The notes: generated by a model not told the origin, from the letters alone. DNA of 64,000 nt from Acorus gramineus (GCA_030737835.1 CM060856.1:5791892-5855891); one strand, 5' to 3'; counted from the first letter of the stretch, positions 32,296 to 45,300 are shown. A program made the numbers and translations.

Positions 32296-34090
32296 ATGGA
32301 TAAAAGTTGGATGCAAAAGCTAAGAAATAGTCATGAATATCTAGATGGAGTAGTTAAGTTTTTAGATTTTGCATTTAGTCGGTCAACCCTTGAAAATGAA
32401 ATTAAATGTCCATGTCTTGATTGTCGCAATGTATATCATAAGGAATGGGATGATGTTCATGGTGACTTATTGTGGAAGGGAATAATGTTTAACTACACCA
32501 CTTGGTATTATCATGGGGAAAATTTTCAAAATGAATATAGCACTGATGAATCTAATGAGGGAGATGATATGCCAGGAATGCTACAAGATGCTTTTTGAAT
32601 ACATGATACCGGTGACAGAGTTCATAATGAATATAATGAGAGTTGTTCAAATGAGCTAAATTGTGAAGATGGGTCGCCATCAGATCCGCACTCCGCGGAG
32701 ATAATGGTGTAGTTTTTTACAAAAAAAACTCATTTCAGTATGTGTATATGAGTATTATATATGATAATAAATTGTAACTAATTTTGATTTTTTTTTTATA
32801 AAGTCATGTTTTAGAGAGATAGCCTCAACACAGGAGTCGAGCTCCAATATGGGTGATAATATATACACCACCATTAAAGGGTCAGAGCGACATGGACGAG
32901 TGCGTGGATTTGGATTAGGACCGACACCTGCCATTGTATTTGGACAATCATCAAATCGATCACAAGTAGGCCTATCAACGGGTCGGGCCCGGGTCGGGTC
33001 GGGGTGGACCCGGACCCGACCAGTGGCAAGACCCGGCGGGTCCGGGTCCAACTCAAGACCCGGGGGTCTGGGGAAATGTAGACCCGGACCCGGGTCGGGT
33101 CCGGGTCCGACCCGACCCGGATGGTTGGTAAAAAAAAAAAAAAAAAACAAAAAGAACTCATATATTTGTTTACCTTATTATTCTTTTTTTTTTTTTGTAA
33201 TAAAACATTATTATTAATGAGACTATGTTTGAATATAATTTTATACAATTCAAAAGAAATAAATGAATTATTAAACAACATCCAAAACAATAATCACTAA
33301 CATAAAAAACATATTAACCTAAATAATAAACATAACTAATTATACAAACATTCAAAACAATATTAAGCTAAACAACATTCAAAACAATAAATACTAACAT
33401 ATTAACCTAAATAATAAACATAAATCATGCAACAAACTAATTAATTATACAAATTCAAAAGCTAATAAGTTAATTGTCTAAAACAAACCGACGACAATAC
33501 ATTACTAAGTTTATTACATATTAAACAATCAAGTTCTTGCAAGTTGCAACATCAACACACCGAAAAAAATGTTATGATTATGATTATGACTTATGATTTA
33601 TGGGCTTATTATGATTATGATTTATGAACTTGTGGATACAAAAATAAGTTAAGTAAGAAATAAAATTATGTATCAACTAATACTAATGGTCTTATAATAT
33701 ATGAGCATATTTTAATAAAACAATCGGGTCTCGGGTCCAACAAGTCGGGGCGGGGTGGACCCGGACCCGACCCGTTTGTTTGTTCGGGTCCGCCGGGTCG
33801 GGTCCAAATCGGGTCGGGTATATTACACATGTAATCGGGTCGGGGTCAGGTCGGGTCTGGGTCTGGACCCGACCCGTTGACAGGCCTAATCACAAGGTAG
33901 TTATTCAAATGTATGCTCTCAATTACATGATATGCGTAGTCAGATGGAGGACTTACGTAGGTCACAGGAGGAGAAAGAGAGGTCCCATGATGACAGAGAA
34001 AGAGACCTTGAATATCAAATTGAAAAAATGAAGAGAAATATGGAGCAGATGCAGAATTTCATACAACACATGATGCCCCACCCACGTTAA
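32296..34090 (+). pseudogene. remnant of a CACTA (En/Spm)-type transposase gene
   Basis: The frame at 32296-32598 starts MDKSWMQ and contains CPCLDCRNVYH and a later YYHGEN, the pattern of the transposase-associated N-terminal domain. After a stop at 32596-32598 the same frame stays open to 32709. A second piece starts at about 32849 (MGDNIYT) and has HGRVRGFGLGPTP followed, after an inserted element, by a charged coiled coil (DMRSQMEDLRRSQEEKERSH) and a C-terminus ending MMPHPR. This resembles the C-terminal part of plant transposases related to En/Spm. The catalytic middle is absent. The second frame is contiguous only if the insertion at 32967-33888 and one duplication copy are ignored. 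Confidence 0.72.
32959..33896. mobile_element. hAT-like MITE with GGGTCGGGTC sub-terminal repeats, inserted in the transposase remnant
   Basis: The element is 32967-33888 (922 bp). Ends are TAGGCCTATCAACGGGTCGG and, read inward from the right, TAGGCCTGTCAACGGGTCGG. The 8-bp target duplication ATCACAAG is exact (32959-32966 and 33889-33896), as for hAT. About 160 bp at each end are dense in GGGTCGGGTCCGG/CCGGACCCGACCC. The interior is AT-rich, with an internal direct repeat of ACATTCAAAACAATA and ATATTAACCTAAATAATAAAC words. Non-coding. Confidence 0.92.
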
Positions 34091-36388
34091 ATTGGTAAGT
34101 GTAATTCTTTTTTTTAGAGATATATATTGTTTTGCTACATTCAATATTGTTCATTATGTTATGGGAATTCAATACTAGAATCACGTGTCACAAAATTTAA
34201 ATATCATGTCTATTTGTTCTCTGAATTCAATATTAGAACCAGCAAATGAAACGATGAAATCAATCGTGCGTTAAAAAGATGAATGAAATTCGAACTCTTA
34301 TATAATTTTGTGTGGTTCCAAGCTTCATATTCCACAACAATGGTTCACATCTAACTCTTATATGGTTGTAAAATAGATGTAATGAATTTTTGTGGTAGAA
34401 TAGCTTGGATGTTTATAGACTCCCATTGGCAGAGAATGGGTAGTTGAATTCCAAAATTTTTCTTTTGTTTTGAAAGTGAACACAGTATCCTTTGCTTAAT
34501 TATATTATAATCTATGCAATGCTTTTCATACAGAGATCAACTCTTCATCCCTTGGTTTTTTTGAGAAGCACAATCCTCTCTGGAAAGTCGACGTCGGAGG
34601 AGAGTTGCAAGGAACTGGAGGCTCAAACAAAGAGGATTATATAAGAAATTTTTTGATGTAGCTATGTTATATTTTGAATTATGAATATGTTTTATTTAAA
34701 CTTGAGTGAACTCTTGAATTTTTAAATATTCAAGAATTTTTAAATTATGAAATATCCAGGAGAAGGAAATTGTTGAATGACTTTTGAACTATCAAATAGA
34801 AATTTTTTTAAAAAATTCAACAAATAAATATAAAACAATAACTTTAGCCACGGCCGGTAGGTAATAATTTAATTAAAAATATTTATAAGAAATCATACAT
34901 TTTAGCCTATAAATAAATCACACTGTCTGTCTGCATCGACGGATCAACCCTACCTATAAATCTCTCATGTAGTAGATCAGGACTCTTTAGAATTTGTAGC
35001 TTCATTGACATAGTGTATGTAGATTGTACAAGATTCGAACTCAGGTTTCTTCAAAAGAAAGTGTGGTCTACATAGAGAATACTTCAATTAATTAGGGATA
35101 ATGTTAAATAAATTTCGTTTCTTGCATTTAATCTTGGATCCAAACACCAACAATATCCATCTAGATGTGATTTTATCACAATAATTTAATTAAATCATTT
35201 GAAAAAAATAATGTTTTAAGAATGATCGAAATAACACATAGTTTAGAAACCCGTGTGCTAAAATTTATTGATTGTCTATTATTTTCAAGATTATAAATTT
35301 ATCAAGCACCACCTAAACAGCAAAAATATTGCTGACAATGGAGGATATGGTGTCAATGAAAACCCATGAAAGTGAATGCAAGCGCATTAGTCTAAACTTC
35401 TTCCAGTACTTAAATCAGACCAACCGAATCTATGAAGGAAACACAGTTGTTCAACCAAACAAATAAAAGGTACATACAACAATTAAAGAAATCATAAAAA
35501 AAAATATATATATATTTTAAAGGAAGACAACAACTAGTGATTCTTTTTCAGGCTTTTTAAAAATGTGTTCATGTATCATGCTTTAAGACAAGTTCACTTC
35601 ATGCCTTCTTCCTTTACTTATAGAAAATGATTCTTTTGACTATTTAGGAATAAATTAAACTCCCATTTATCTTTTAAAACTTAGTAAGTTAATCTTATTT
35701 TATAAACCACTTTTATCTTAGACTCACATTTGATTTAATATTTTACTTTTGACAAAAAATAGTTGTTGAAGAGTAAGTTTTGTAAAATCTTATTTTCACG
35801 GTAGGGCCCTCCCATACCTTTCTTTGTTTTGGGTATAATCCATTTAATTTATAAAATTAAGACTCATGTCTATCATTTCATAAAAAAAATATAAAATAAA
35901 TAATATTATATAAGATATCATCAATATTTTATTAACAATGATATTATTATTGTAGGGGGGGAAATTATGTGCTCTCTCCGAAAGTGCCACATGTCCATAT
36001 GAATCGGGTTGTCAGGTAATTCGGTCCGACATCGGAAGAACATGACCGGTCAAGGGTGGATATATTAGTTTGGATAGGGGTGCGATTTCATAAATCAATT
36101 ACCGTACAAATTTTATATTTTGATGCAAGAAATCCAAAAAAAATCCAAGGATATCCAAAGGCCAGACCTAGGTCCAGGTCCAATCCTAACTACAGGTAGT
36201 GGCAACCACTTAGACTCTAGGGCAAGATTGAGACCACTCTGTCCAGCCAAACTGGTAGAGGTGTGCCTTGGATTTGGCAAACAGTTTGCCACAACCCACT
36301 GTAGTCACAGTTGGCGTAAATGAGACAATGACACACGATCATGATATCATAACGAACCTCGAATGTTGTACCTTGTAAAATCTTCTAT
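34091..36388. other. intergenic, no gene recognised
   Basis: AT-rich flanks of the transposase remnant. A short frame at 36120-36323 has no recognisable domain. Confidence 0.4.
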
Positions 36389-36720
36389 GTTAGAAAATAT
36401 TTACCGAGATAGGGAGATAATTTGACGGGAAAAATGTGGTTACTCACTCGGCTCAAAAAGGGGACGGGGAAGGAGGAGAGGGGATCACACTTTAAAGTAA
36501 ACATTTTTTAATTGTCCACTCTATTGAGATTTCTGAATCTTTTCTACTAGCTTGAGTGTCGGAGTTCCATTGACCGGCATCACACTGGTGTCTAGAGTTC
36601 TATAGGTATAGGTTCATCATAGGAGAACTCAAATCTTCACCTCTTATCGAGGGTACACATCACCTTCAATTATAATATCATTTTAAAATTTTGTATCATA
36701 AATATATAGGTCAACATACC
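36389..36720. repeat. possible LTR fragment
   Basis: Contains CTTGAGTGTCGGAGTTCC (about 36552-36569), close to the CTTGAGCGTCGGAG word common in R/U5 regions of plant LTR retrotransposons, and is roughly bounded by TGTTAG and CAACA. No partner LTR and no target duplication were found. Confidence 0.3.
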
Positions 36721-37220
36721 AAAAGTGCCACTAAGAGGTTCCCTCAGTTTAAAAAGGACATGACGCGGGAGAGATACATATAGCTAAACCTCACCGCGGG
36801 GGGACCGTATCACCTACCAGAGTCGAAGCCCAATCGTAGCCGTTCATATCAGCCATCGTCACCCAACCGTCCAACGCATGTATTCTTTGCTACTCGAGGA
36901 TGGTCTATCTCTCTCATCCGTCCGATCGAATATCGACTATCGAAGCCTTATTTTCAACTCTCTGTCTCTCCCGTGGTGGTTCCATCGTACTAAAAGAGAA
37001 CCGAAAGAAAATCGGTGAGAATCATTCAAGCAAAAACCCTGAATTCCATTCGCCCAAGAAAAACATATTTTTAAAATTAAAATCCGTAGTTTTGCTTTTT
37101 ATTTCTCTCAAATTCAACTCGAATTGGAGATCGTTTTAGGCGAGAACCTTTGAATGGAGGTTTTGAAATCCCCAATCCCAATCGAGTGATTCGTTGCTTC
37201 TTCCTTAAGGTACAAACAAC

Positions 37221-37252
<32 letters not shown>

Positions 37253-38256
37253 CAAACTTGAATGACATTTGGGTTTGTATTTCATGAATGCAGCAGGTTT
37301 ATTTTGTTTTTCGGTTCTCTCCGGTAACCGACTTGCGATGTTTATAGGTATTATTGACATGCCTTTATCCACTATAATTTTTTAAATTTTTTTCATTGTT
37401 GGGCATTTGGAACCAGTTGAGTATAAATAGATTTTATTTATTTATTTTTAATTTGGATGAATCTTTGTGAATTTCTATGGTAGAAAGTATTGCGTAATTT
37501 GATCTGATCGTGAATTGGATTAAAAAATGGATGGGAAAAATCCAATCCACCAGTTACATATGGGGGGTATCCAGTACATGTAGCCTTATGGGTATGGTGT
37601 AGGATTGATTGTTGTTTAAGGACAGCTTGAGATCGGTTTGGTTGATGTCTGGTTAATGTGTAATGGATATGATATTCTGAGTTTGACTGCTTTGTAACAC
37701 TTCTGGTTGGCTTGTTTTTCTATAATTTGTTATTCTTGGTCGTATGTTTAAATAAATGGGATGATTGTGCTGAAAATCAGTTTGCATGTGGATCCTTTAC
37801 AAGGTGTGAGTATATCCCCTCAATGAGCGACGTTTATGTTTGATGTGGTGTTGTGGGAATTTTGAAAATCTTGATTTTTTTAAACCGTCCTTGATTTTTT
37901 TGAGTGTAAAATGTTTTTACATAATGCAATTTTTGAGCACTGGGGGCTTGACATAGAAGGTCTTCAATGCCATACAAAAGAAGGTTTATGGAAAGTGACT
38001 GCTTGATTAGCTTGTCTCATTTTCTATTTGTTGTTTATTTCTTAGATGCCCCATGTCTTAGGATCACCTTGTCTGATTCTTCATATGGAGGAGAGAATGA
38101 TACTCAAATGATTAACCATATTGTTTGTTGAAGTTGGGAATCCGCGATCTTGGTTTTCTCTACTTTATGTAGATTGCATTGTTTTTTTTTTGATAGTTGT
38201 AGATTGCATTGTTTCTCACCTTTTTTTTTTTTCACTTGTTGTTATGTTTTGTCAAT

Positions 38257-38940
38257 GTTCTAAAAAGCGTTTGACGCTAGTTGCTAGTCGGGCGGTTGAG
38301 GGGACTAGGGATTAATCGACTAAGTGGGAATTAATCAGCTAACACAAAATAATACATACGTGTGTGTGTGTGTGTGTGTGCGTGATACCTAAATGTTGAA
38401 AAAATAAAATAAATACAATAAACTAAGGAAGATGAATGACCTAACACATAAATATTTATGAAGAGAAAACGTTCAACTATCACATGGACAAATTATGAAG
38501 AGAACATAAGTGTAATTATGCAAATAATCATGAATAGAAAATGTGCAAGTGCATTGACGAAGGAACGAACGAAGTGAGTTGGTATGCTTAGCCTTCATTC
38601 TCAATTCTTATGGAGGCTTTAAATTCTTATTCTTCTTTTTGTTCTTATTCTTTTTGTTGTTTGGCATAGATAATAACTAATAGGTGCAACTATTACATAT
38701 TACGTAGATGATAAAGAGAAAATGTCAGCAACTAAATAATTCAAAAAAATCATGATTTTTATACGCAAACTAATTTTTATTTTTTTTTGAGGCCAACTAG
38801 TTCCCGCCTAGGCTTGCCTATACCCGCCTAGACGGCCGACCGCCTAGATAGGGCGATTATGCCCTAAGCGATGCAGGAAGGGCCTGCCTATGCCTAGGCG
38901 GCGGACTAGTCCCTGCCTAGCGCCACTTTTTAGAACACTT
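38257..38940. mobile_element. hAT-like MITE (GTTCTAAAAAGCG / GCGCCAC-TTTTTAGAAC ends) in the GIL1 leader intron
   Basis: The left end GTTCTAAAAAGCGTTTGACG, continuing GCTAGTCGGGCGG, is matched by the right end read inward (GTTCTAAAAAGTGGCGCTAG, then AGTCCGCCGCCTAGGC). The GCTAG and CGCCTAG words are typical of a MITE family seen widely in angiosperms. I could not fix an 8-bp duplication. A (GT)n run lies at about 38359-38380. Confidence 0.65.
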
Positions 38941-39959
38941 TGGAAGGGATGGACTCACATTTCAATAGTTGACAAAATAATTTGCAATCATGTGGTCATA
39001 GGTTCAAGTACTACCGCTTACCTATAAAAAAGAAGACATGCACTTAGAAAACCATGTTCAAAAAATATTTTTTTTTTTTAAATTTGATAGGCATGTGCCT
39101 AGATTGTATTAAGATCATAGCAAATGCCCAGAAGGGAAAAACAAGACTCCGGCCCAAAAGGGCTACACCGAGCCACTGTAGAAGAGGGCTCTACCGGTTA
39201 GCCGGTGAGGACCAAGACATAATAGTTGATCCTCAATAAGGATTTCCCCCCCTACATACATGACATGCGAAGCCCCCGCTAGACTTGTGCCCCACGACTT
39301 AAGGGAAAAAAATCATATCCCAAACGTTTTCTCGGTAAACCCTCGAACCGCGGAAGACTGCTTGATTCCTAGCCAACCGTATGGCCCAAACTACCGCGGG
39401 AACAAACGTTTGTGTCGGTTTTGCTTTGTGGCCGCGGTCACCCCGAGTCACCAACCCCAAAATGTATACGGTCACCCCAAATCATACCCCTGATGTTCAA
39501 AAAATATTTAAAAATATCAAAATGTATATATTGCCCCATTTGATCCATTGCATGCACATATGTTCTCCACGAGCTCCAGTCAATTAAAAGTAATATGTGT
39601 ATACATCACAACATTAGATGGATATGGCTTGCCATCACATATAACATTTCCTTGTATTAGTATGTCACAAAAAATTTAAAATCATTGTTCCATATTGTGA
39701 CCTATGCTTCAGTTTTGTGAGCACAATTCTTGCCACCTGACTTGTGTCTTGCTTTTTTCTTTTCTTTTTTTGTTTGTGAAAAAAATGGTAGGCATCCAAC
39801 CACATTTTATTAGAATGGGATAGCATAACACAATGCCCAAAATATGAAAGCATAAACAATACAAAGCAACACCTTAGGCTAGTACAACAATTGAGGAGAT
39901 TTCTTTTGTAGACACTGGCTTGCACTAACCATGCAAAACAATTATTACTCAATTATTAT

Positions 39960-40375
39960 TATTATTATTTTTTTTGGTGGGGGAGGGGGGTGTGGGGGGT
40001 TATTGTTGTGGGGTGGAGTTGCAACCTGGAAGAAGAAAAGTTTAGAAAAGAGGAAAAAGAGGAGAGTTGGGGGGGGGATTGTGTGTCAGGGGACGGCATC
40101 GGAGGTGGTGGGCAGAGGAGGGCAATGGTAGTGGTGGGTGTAGGAGTGTGGTAGCGGATGGGCGGTGGGAGGAAGGGGAGAGAAGGGAAAGAGAGAGAGA
40201 AAGAGAGAGGGTGGCGAAATCCGCCGGTCACCTCCACCCCCCCTCCTCCTGACCGCCCTCTGCCTCCCTCCCTCTCTCTGCTTCTCTTTCCCCCCCTCTC
40301 TCTCTCTGCTTCTCTTTCCCCCTCCTCCCACTGCCCTCTGCCACCACCCACAGTCGGCAATCAGGGGAGTAGCAG
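39960..40375. repeat. G/A-rich tract followed by complementary C/T-rich tract
   Basis: About 39975-40215 is dominated by GGGG and GAGAGA words. About 40230-40350 is dominated by CTCTCT and CCCC words. Together they can form a large imperfect hairpin or triplex. Frames open here on both strands are low-complexity artefacts. Confidence 0.8.
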
Positions 40376-41039
40376 GAATAAGGTTCTAACCAATTTGAGT
40401 TACTATGAGGCAATAATTTTCTTAATCATGGTCCAAATGTATTATACTTAATGTATTTATTATTATTTTTTCAATTTTTTGTTAATATTTTCCCCTTACC
40501 TCAATCTGGCTTGTGTCTTGCACTTCAAGCAATAGGCAAACCCTTGTGCCTTGACTATGCTTTGCTCAGTAATAACATTACATGGTATTTTCGTAAGTAT
40601 GCTATCGTTGTTTTCTGCCGCATTTTTTGTTTCCATTTCACTCACTATAATTAGAACAAGATTTGGTATCATTGGTTAACTGGTTCTGGCCAGGAATAGA
40701 TATAATTTAAGGGAAGATTGATTTTATAACGACAATGGATTTGTAGAGCATACCAATTTTTTTTTTGTGGGGTTTGTCACCACCCTGCCTTGTATAACAT
40801 TTGGTTTATGTCTGTATAGTTCATAAATTTCATCATCTATATGTGGCATGCCATAGTTTGGAGATTGAAGAAGGAAATAAATGTGATGAGGTTGTATTTT
40901 TTGCTTTCAATGTATATTTTTTGAAAGAGAAATTGCTTGTAGACTTCAAGATCAAATCATAATTATGTATTCATTTCTGAAATGTGCAGGTTACTCCTTT
41001 TGAAATACTGTCAGTCATTGGTTTCCAAAGACAGTAGTG

Positions 41040-42308
41040 ATGCTACGTGCAGGATCTAAAGAAGCCCAGAACCGTGACAACGGTAACCAAAAGGTGTATC
41101 CTCAACCCATGGATGAAACCGTTTGTCGGAATCAGGATTCAATTGAAACAATGATATCAAGAATTTTTAACAATATCTCCTCATTGAAAGCGGCCTATGT
41201 TCAACTCCAGTCTGCTCATACTCCTTATGACCCTGACAAGATACAAGCTGCCGACAAACTTGTCATTGATGAGCTAATGAAACTTTCTGAACTCAAGCAT
41301 TCTTACAGAGAGAGCAATCCCAGACCCACTCCTGCTTCACCTCAGGATTCCCGTTTGGCTGCAGAAATCCAAGAACAGCAGAGCATTTTGAAGGCATATG
41401 AGGCATTGGTGAAGAAGTTTCAATCTCAGATACATAACAGGGATGCTGAGATACTCCAATTACAGCAAAGTATACAAGAGTCAAACCAGAAGAAGATGAA
41501 ACTTGAGAAGCAGATCAAGCAGAGGGGTCTGCTTGGCAAGGGACCAGATGGTTCCGAAGAAGAGAACAGTTACCTTACTGTTGAATTGAGCCCTGGCCTT
41601 TTTTCCTCTGTTGTAGATGCTGCATACAAAGCCATCCATGGATTCTCAAAACCTTTGATGAACATGATGAAATCAGCCGGGTGGAATCTTGATGCAGCAG
41701 CTCGCTCAATTGAACCTGCAGTTATTTATGTGAAGCGTGATCACAAAAAATATGCATTTGAATCCCATATTTGTCAACGGATGTTTAGTGGGTTCAATGA
41801 AGAGAAATTTTCTGTTGACACTGACGATTTGACAGTCTCTAGTGAGGGCTTCTTCCATCAATATCTGGCAATAAGGACAATGGATCCGCTTGACATTTTG
41901 AGCCAAAGCCCGGATTCATTATTTGGGAAATTCTGTAGAAGCAAGTACCTTTTGGTTGTTCATCCAAAGATGGAAGCATCATTCTTTGGGAATTTGGATC
42001 AGAGGAGCTATGTAATGAATGGAGGACATCCAAGGACACCTTTCTACCAGGCCTTTCTCAAATTGGCCAAATCGATTTGGCTTCTCCACAGATTGTCATA
42101 CTCATTTGATCCCAAGGTCAAAGTATTCCAAGTGAGTAAGGGGACTGAGTTTTCAGAGGTTTACATGGAAAGCGTAGTAAAAAACGTGGTTATGGGTGAG
42201 GGTGGTGAGAGGCCAAAAATCGGTCTAATGGTTATGCCTGGTTTTATGATTGGAGCGACCGTGATCCAGAGTCAGGTTTACCTTTCAGGTCTTAAGTGTG
42301 CTGTTTGA
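41040..42308 (+). CDS. GIL1: GRAVITROPIC IN THE LIGHT 1 (DUF641 family)
   Basis: Single coding exon of 422 residues. The start is the ATG at 41040 (MLRAGSKEAQN); the triplet at 41037 is GTG. The N-terminal DUF641 region begins around residue 38 (SRIFNNISSLKAAYVQLQSA, HTPYDPDKIQAADK). A coiled coil follows at about 105-165 (SRLAAEIQEQQSILKAYEAL, EILQLQQSIQESNQKKMKLE). The C-terminal half has SKPLMNMMKSAGWNLDAAA, KYAFESHICQRMF, FCRSKYLLVVHPKMEASFFG and GLMVMPGF. These blocks match Arabidopsis GIL1 (At5g58960), required for red/far-red light to randomise hypocotyl growth direction. Full length, no damage seen. Base composition is near the genomic average, unlike the GC-rich genes in this window. 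Confidence 0.94.
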   Translation: MLRAGSKEAQNRDNGNQKVYPQPMDETVCRNQDSIETMISRIFNNISSLKAAYVQLQSAHTPYDPDKIQAADKLVIDELMKLSELKHSYRESNPRPTPASPQDSRLAAEIQEQQSILKAYEALVKKFQSQIHNRDAEILQLQQSIQESNQKKMKLEKQIKQRGLLGKGPDGSEEENSYLTVELSPGLFSSVVDAAYKAIHGFSKPLMNMMKSAGWNLDAAARSIEPAVIYVKRDHKKYAFESHICQRMFSGFNEEKFSVDTDDLTVSSEGFFHQYLAIRTMDPLDILSQSPDSLFGKFCRSKYLLVVHPKMEASFFGNLDQRSYVMNGGHPRTPFYQAFLKLAKSIWLLHRLSYSFDPKVKVFQVSKGTEFSEVYMESVVKNVVMGEGGERPKIGLMVMPGFMIGATVIQSQVYLSGLKCAV

Positions 42309-45300
42309 GGATTCATTTGGTGAGAATCTGTTGAAAATGTGCAGTATGTTCATCATAGAGTGATGTTTCCTTTCTTGTAATTAATTTTTTCAGATGGGTG
42401 TTTTCTGCTCATCATAATGTAGAGAAAATATGGCCTTCGTTTATTATATATTATATTCTAAATGATTTGTTTCATTTCCATTTTTATGCCCATATGTATT
42501 GGAACCTTTATTTATGTAGCACAATGCCAGATAAGACCTGATAAGCGGGGTGGTTCAAAAAAGCTGTTTGTTTCAATGTTTTGTCATAATATTGTTATGC
42601 TTGGATAAGTTATAGTAATTCTAGGATCCTGGAATAACACATCTATGTCATAAATTCATCATGCACTTTGTATTAGGAATACTGATTATTAGTACTTATT
42701 TTCACTCTCAAAAAGTTGTAGTTAAATTTTAATGAGAGTGATTAACATGTGTGCTGATGACTTCTTTTCTATGGGAAGATTAATTATTTTGTTGCTCTTT
42801 TATCACCGGGTACTTAGTCCTTCAGGTCTCATGGTTACACATCTGGAGATAATGCAACATGAGGGAGAGCTCTGTTTCCAGATATTAATTTTGTGTCCAA
42901 TGTCAGTTTTTTATTTTTATTTTCTGTTCTCTATCTTCCCTTGCTTATTTATCTTAGGCTGTGGTGACAGACATTGCTGTGTTTGATTCTAAAAACTTAT
43001 ATATGCAGATGTTCATATTCTTTATTTAGGTGTATTTATATGTTTATACTGGGTTTGATGATTATATACCAGTTCCTGTTTAAATTTGTTGTTGGCAGGA
43101 CCATTTTTTTCATCAAATAAAAAATAGTTGTCCCTATGTCTCTGATCATTCTGTTATCTAAAACATAATATAAAGTTTTACAAGTTTAGACCCACATCTG
43201 TTAAATATATTGTTGCGAAGTGGTATATGAAGGAAAATATGGACCAAGTGTTAGAGGTATAAACTCCTTTTGGATGAGAGAATAGGAGATGTCGAAAGAA
43301 TTCGAGACCGCGGAAGAACCGCTTCTCTTTTTGATGATGATGCATGACCGTGTAGTTCTCTAATAATAAATGATTTGGGACCCACGTGTCCAATTAAACT
43401 TATGAAAATCGAAAAAAAGTCCTTGTGATGATCTAAAAGTATATATTGATTTATTTAAATTTTATTGAACGAATTATAGTTTTCTAATCAAGGTCTTGTA
43501 CTTTTTGTTGCTAGTAATTTTGAGTTGAAAATGTATTATGAAATTTTAATTTGGTTTTTAAATTGTTTTATCTGATTTTGTAATGGATTTGATAAAGCTA
43601 TAAATTTTTTTATTCAGTCTTTGTGATGAGATTGAGGAAGTGAAAATGCTGAAAAAAAATTCAATTTTGTAGATCAAATGAAGTTCAACGACTAATTTTT
43701 TACAGTTGAGGATGACATTTAAGGAGATGGGAATGTTAAAAAATGACGAGTGTATTTTCATCTCACAAAAGTGCTAAATCTGATTTTATAAAATTTGTAA
43801 GGACTGAATATGATTTTAGTAAGTTTTTGGGGACTTATTTCGATATATTTTTTACTGGGGACTAAATTCATTAACCATATATACTTTATGGGACCTAGGA
43901 CAATTGTCTGATTTTAAAAAAACTTTGTGATTTTAAGAAGATTTCAAGGAGTTAAGAAGATTTTTTTCTTAACTATAACTTATGTCGTTATTCAAACAGG
44001 GACAAAGTGCATTGGCCATCATGGCTTCCGCCTAGGCTTTTACCAAAGTTTAGCCTCCTTAATTAAAAAAAGCAAAGTTTCTTCTAAATAGTGATTTTTT
44101 TTATAATTATATTTTCAATATTTCAGGTTATCTAGTACTTCATTTTTGTCAGGTTTAGATTCATTTATCTATCTTCATTTAATAGAGACAAAAGTTATTT
44201 TAAGACAAATAATTATTATGATATAGATAACTTTAGCACTGGAATAAACATAATTTGTTTTGTTGTGTTTATAGCCATTCTTCTTAAAAAATGAAAAAAA
44301 TAAAATTTTTGTTATTTGATTGATCATTGATAAAAATTAAATAAAATGTGAACAAACATTTATGAAAGATGAAATCACATGTCTCCACGACGAGTTATAA
44401 GAACAGATGATAAATGATTCAACATGTCATTCTATCTTATACCAAATAATATAATTTTAGAAAGATATAAAATACCAATATCATCTAATTCTCCCATATT
44501 CGAACATATATAGCTGTATCCAACTGTTCTTTAATCCTTACAAACAAATATATATATATATATTTTTTGCTTTTTTAGCTTATTCACCTAGCTAGCTCTT
44601 TCATACTCTCTTTCATATATATATTCTTTAATTCTTCTACCCGAGAAAAAAAGTGTTAAAACTTCATTGGCCGGAATAACTGACCTGAAAATTTCCATCT
44701 TATTATTAATGTCATATATATCATGATTCAAATGCACATCGAAGCTTCTCTTTCAGAGGCATGCCACATCATCAACAGGGCTTCTAAGACGGCCGACATG
44801 CATCATCGCCGCTAATTCCGGCCCTAATTAGCCACGCCGATTTTCCGTGACCACCAAAAACAACCAACCTTCCCTTGTTAATTAGTTGGCAAAATATTTT
44901 GAATCTTTTGTGTAGGTAGGCTCAATCACTGCACATACTGCCAAAGTTTGGTGATGTTGTTTTTGCAGTTTTTTGGGGGGTAGCCAAACTATTTATGTGG
45001 ACCTAACTATCTCTTTGGAAAGTGACTTCTTTTACAAATGGGAATCTAATCTCTGCGTGGACCTGAATATCTTCTGGAATGGGATCCATTTAGAGAGAGA
45101 TTTAAAGGGGGAAAAAAAAAAAAAACAGATAATATCGTTTCTTTGGTAAATATGAATATTATTTTTACAATTTTTTTTTCAAAGAAAGATATTTAGTACC
45201 TGATTTTATTTATGAATTTGAATTATAAACTCTGAAAGGAGGGAGAATAGACAAGAAAGATATAAAGAAACAAGAAAAAATAAAAGTTTCACTCGCACCT

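Larger units (their letters stand above)
36890..40989 (+). other. GIL1: probable 5'-UTR exon (to 37209) and leader intron of GIL1
   Basis: A clear acceptor (AATGTGCAG at 40989) lies 50 bases before the GIL1 start codon. The best upstream donor is CCTTAAG/GTACAA at 37209/37210, preceded by non-coding sequence of mixed composition (36890-37209) just downstream of a gene-poor region. The implied intron is about 3.78 kb. It contains a CT/TA microsatellite, a hAT-like MITE and a G/A-rich tract. The transcription start is not determined. Confidence 0.5.

Noticed and set aside
39965..40413. Several overlapping Arg/Gly/Glu- or Pro/Ser-rich frames
   Set aside because: Low-complexity G/A and C/T tracts keep frames open by chance.
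41037..41039. Start of GIL1 one codon upstream
   Set aside because: The triplet is GTG; the first ATG is at 41040.
43400..43900. Possible inverted-repeat element downstream of GIL1
   Set aside because: Arms too weak by eye and no target duplication; left as intergenic.
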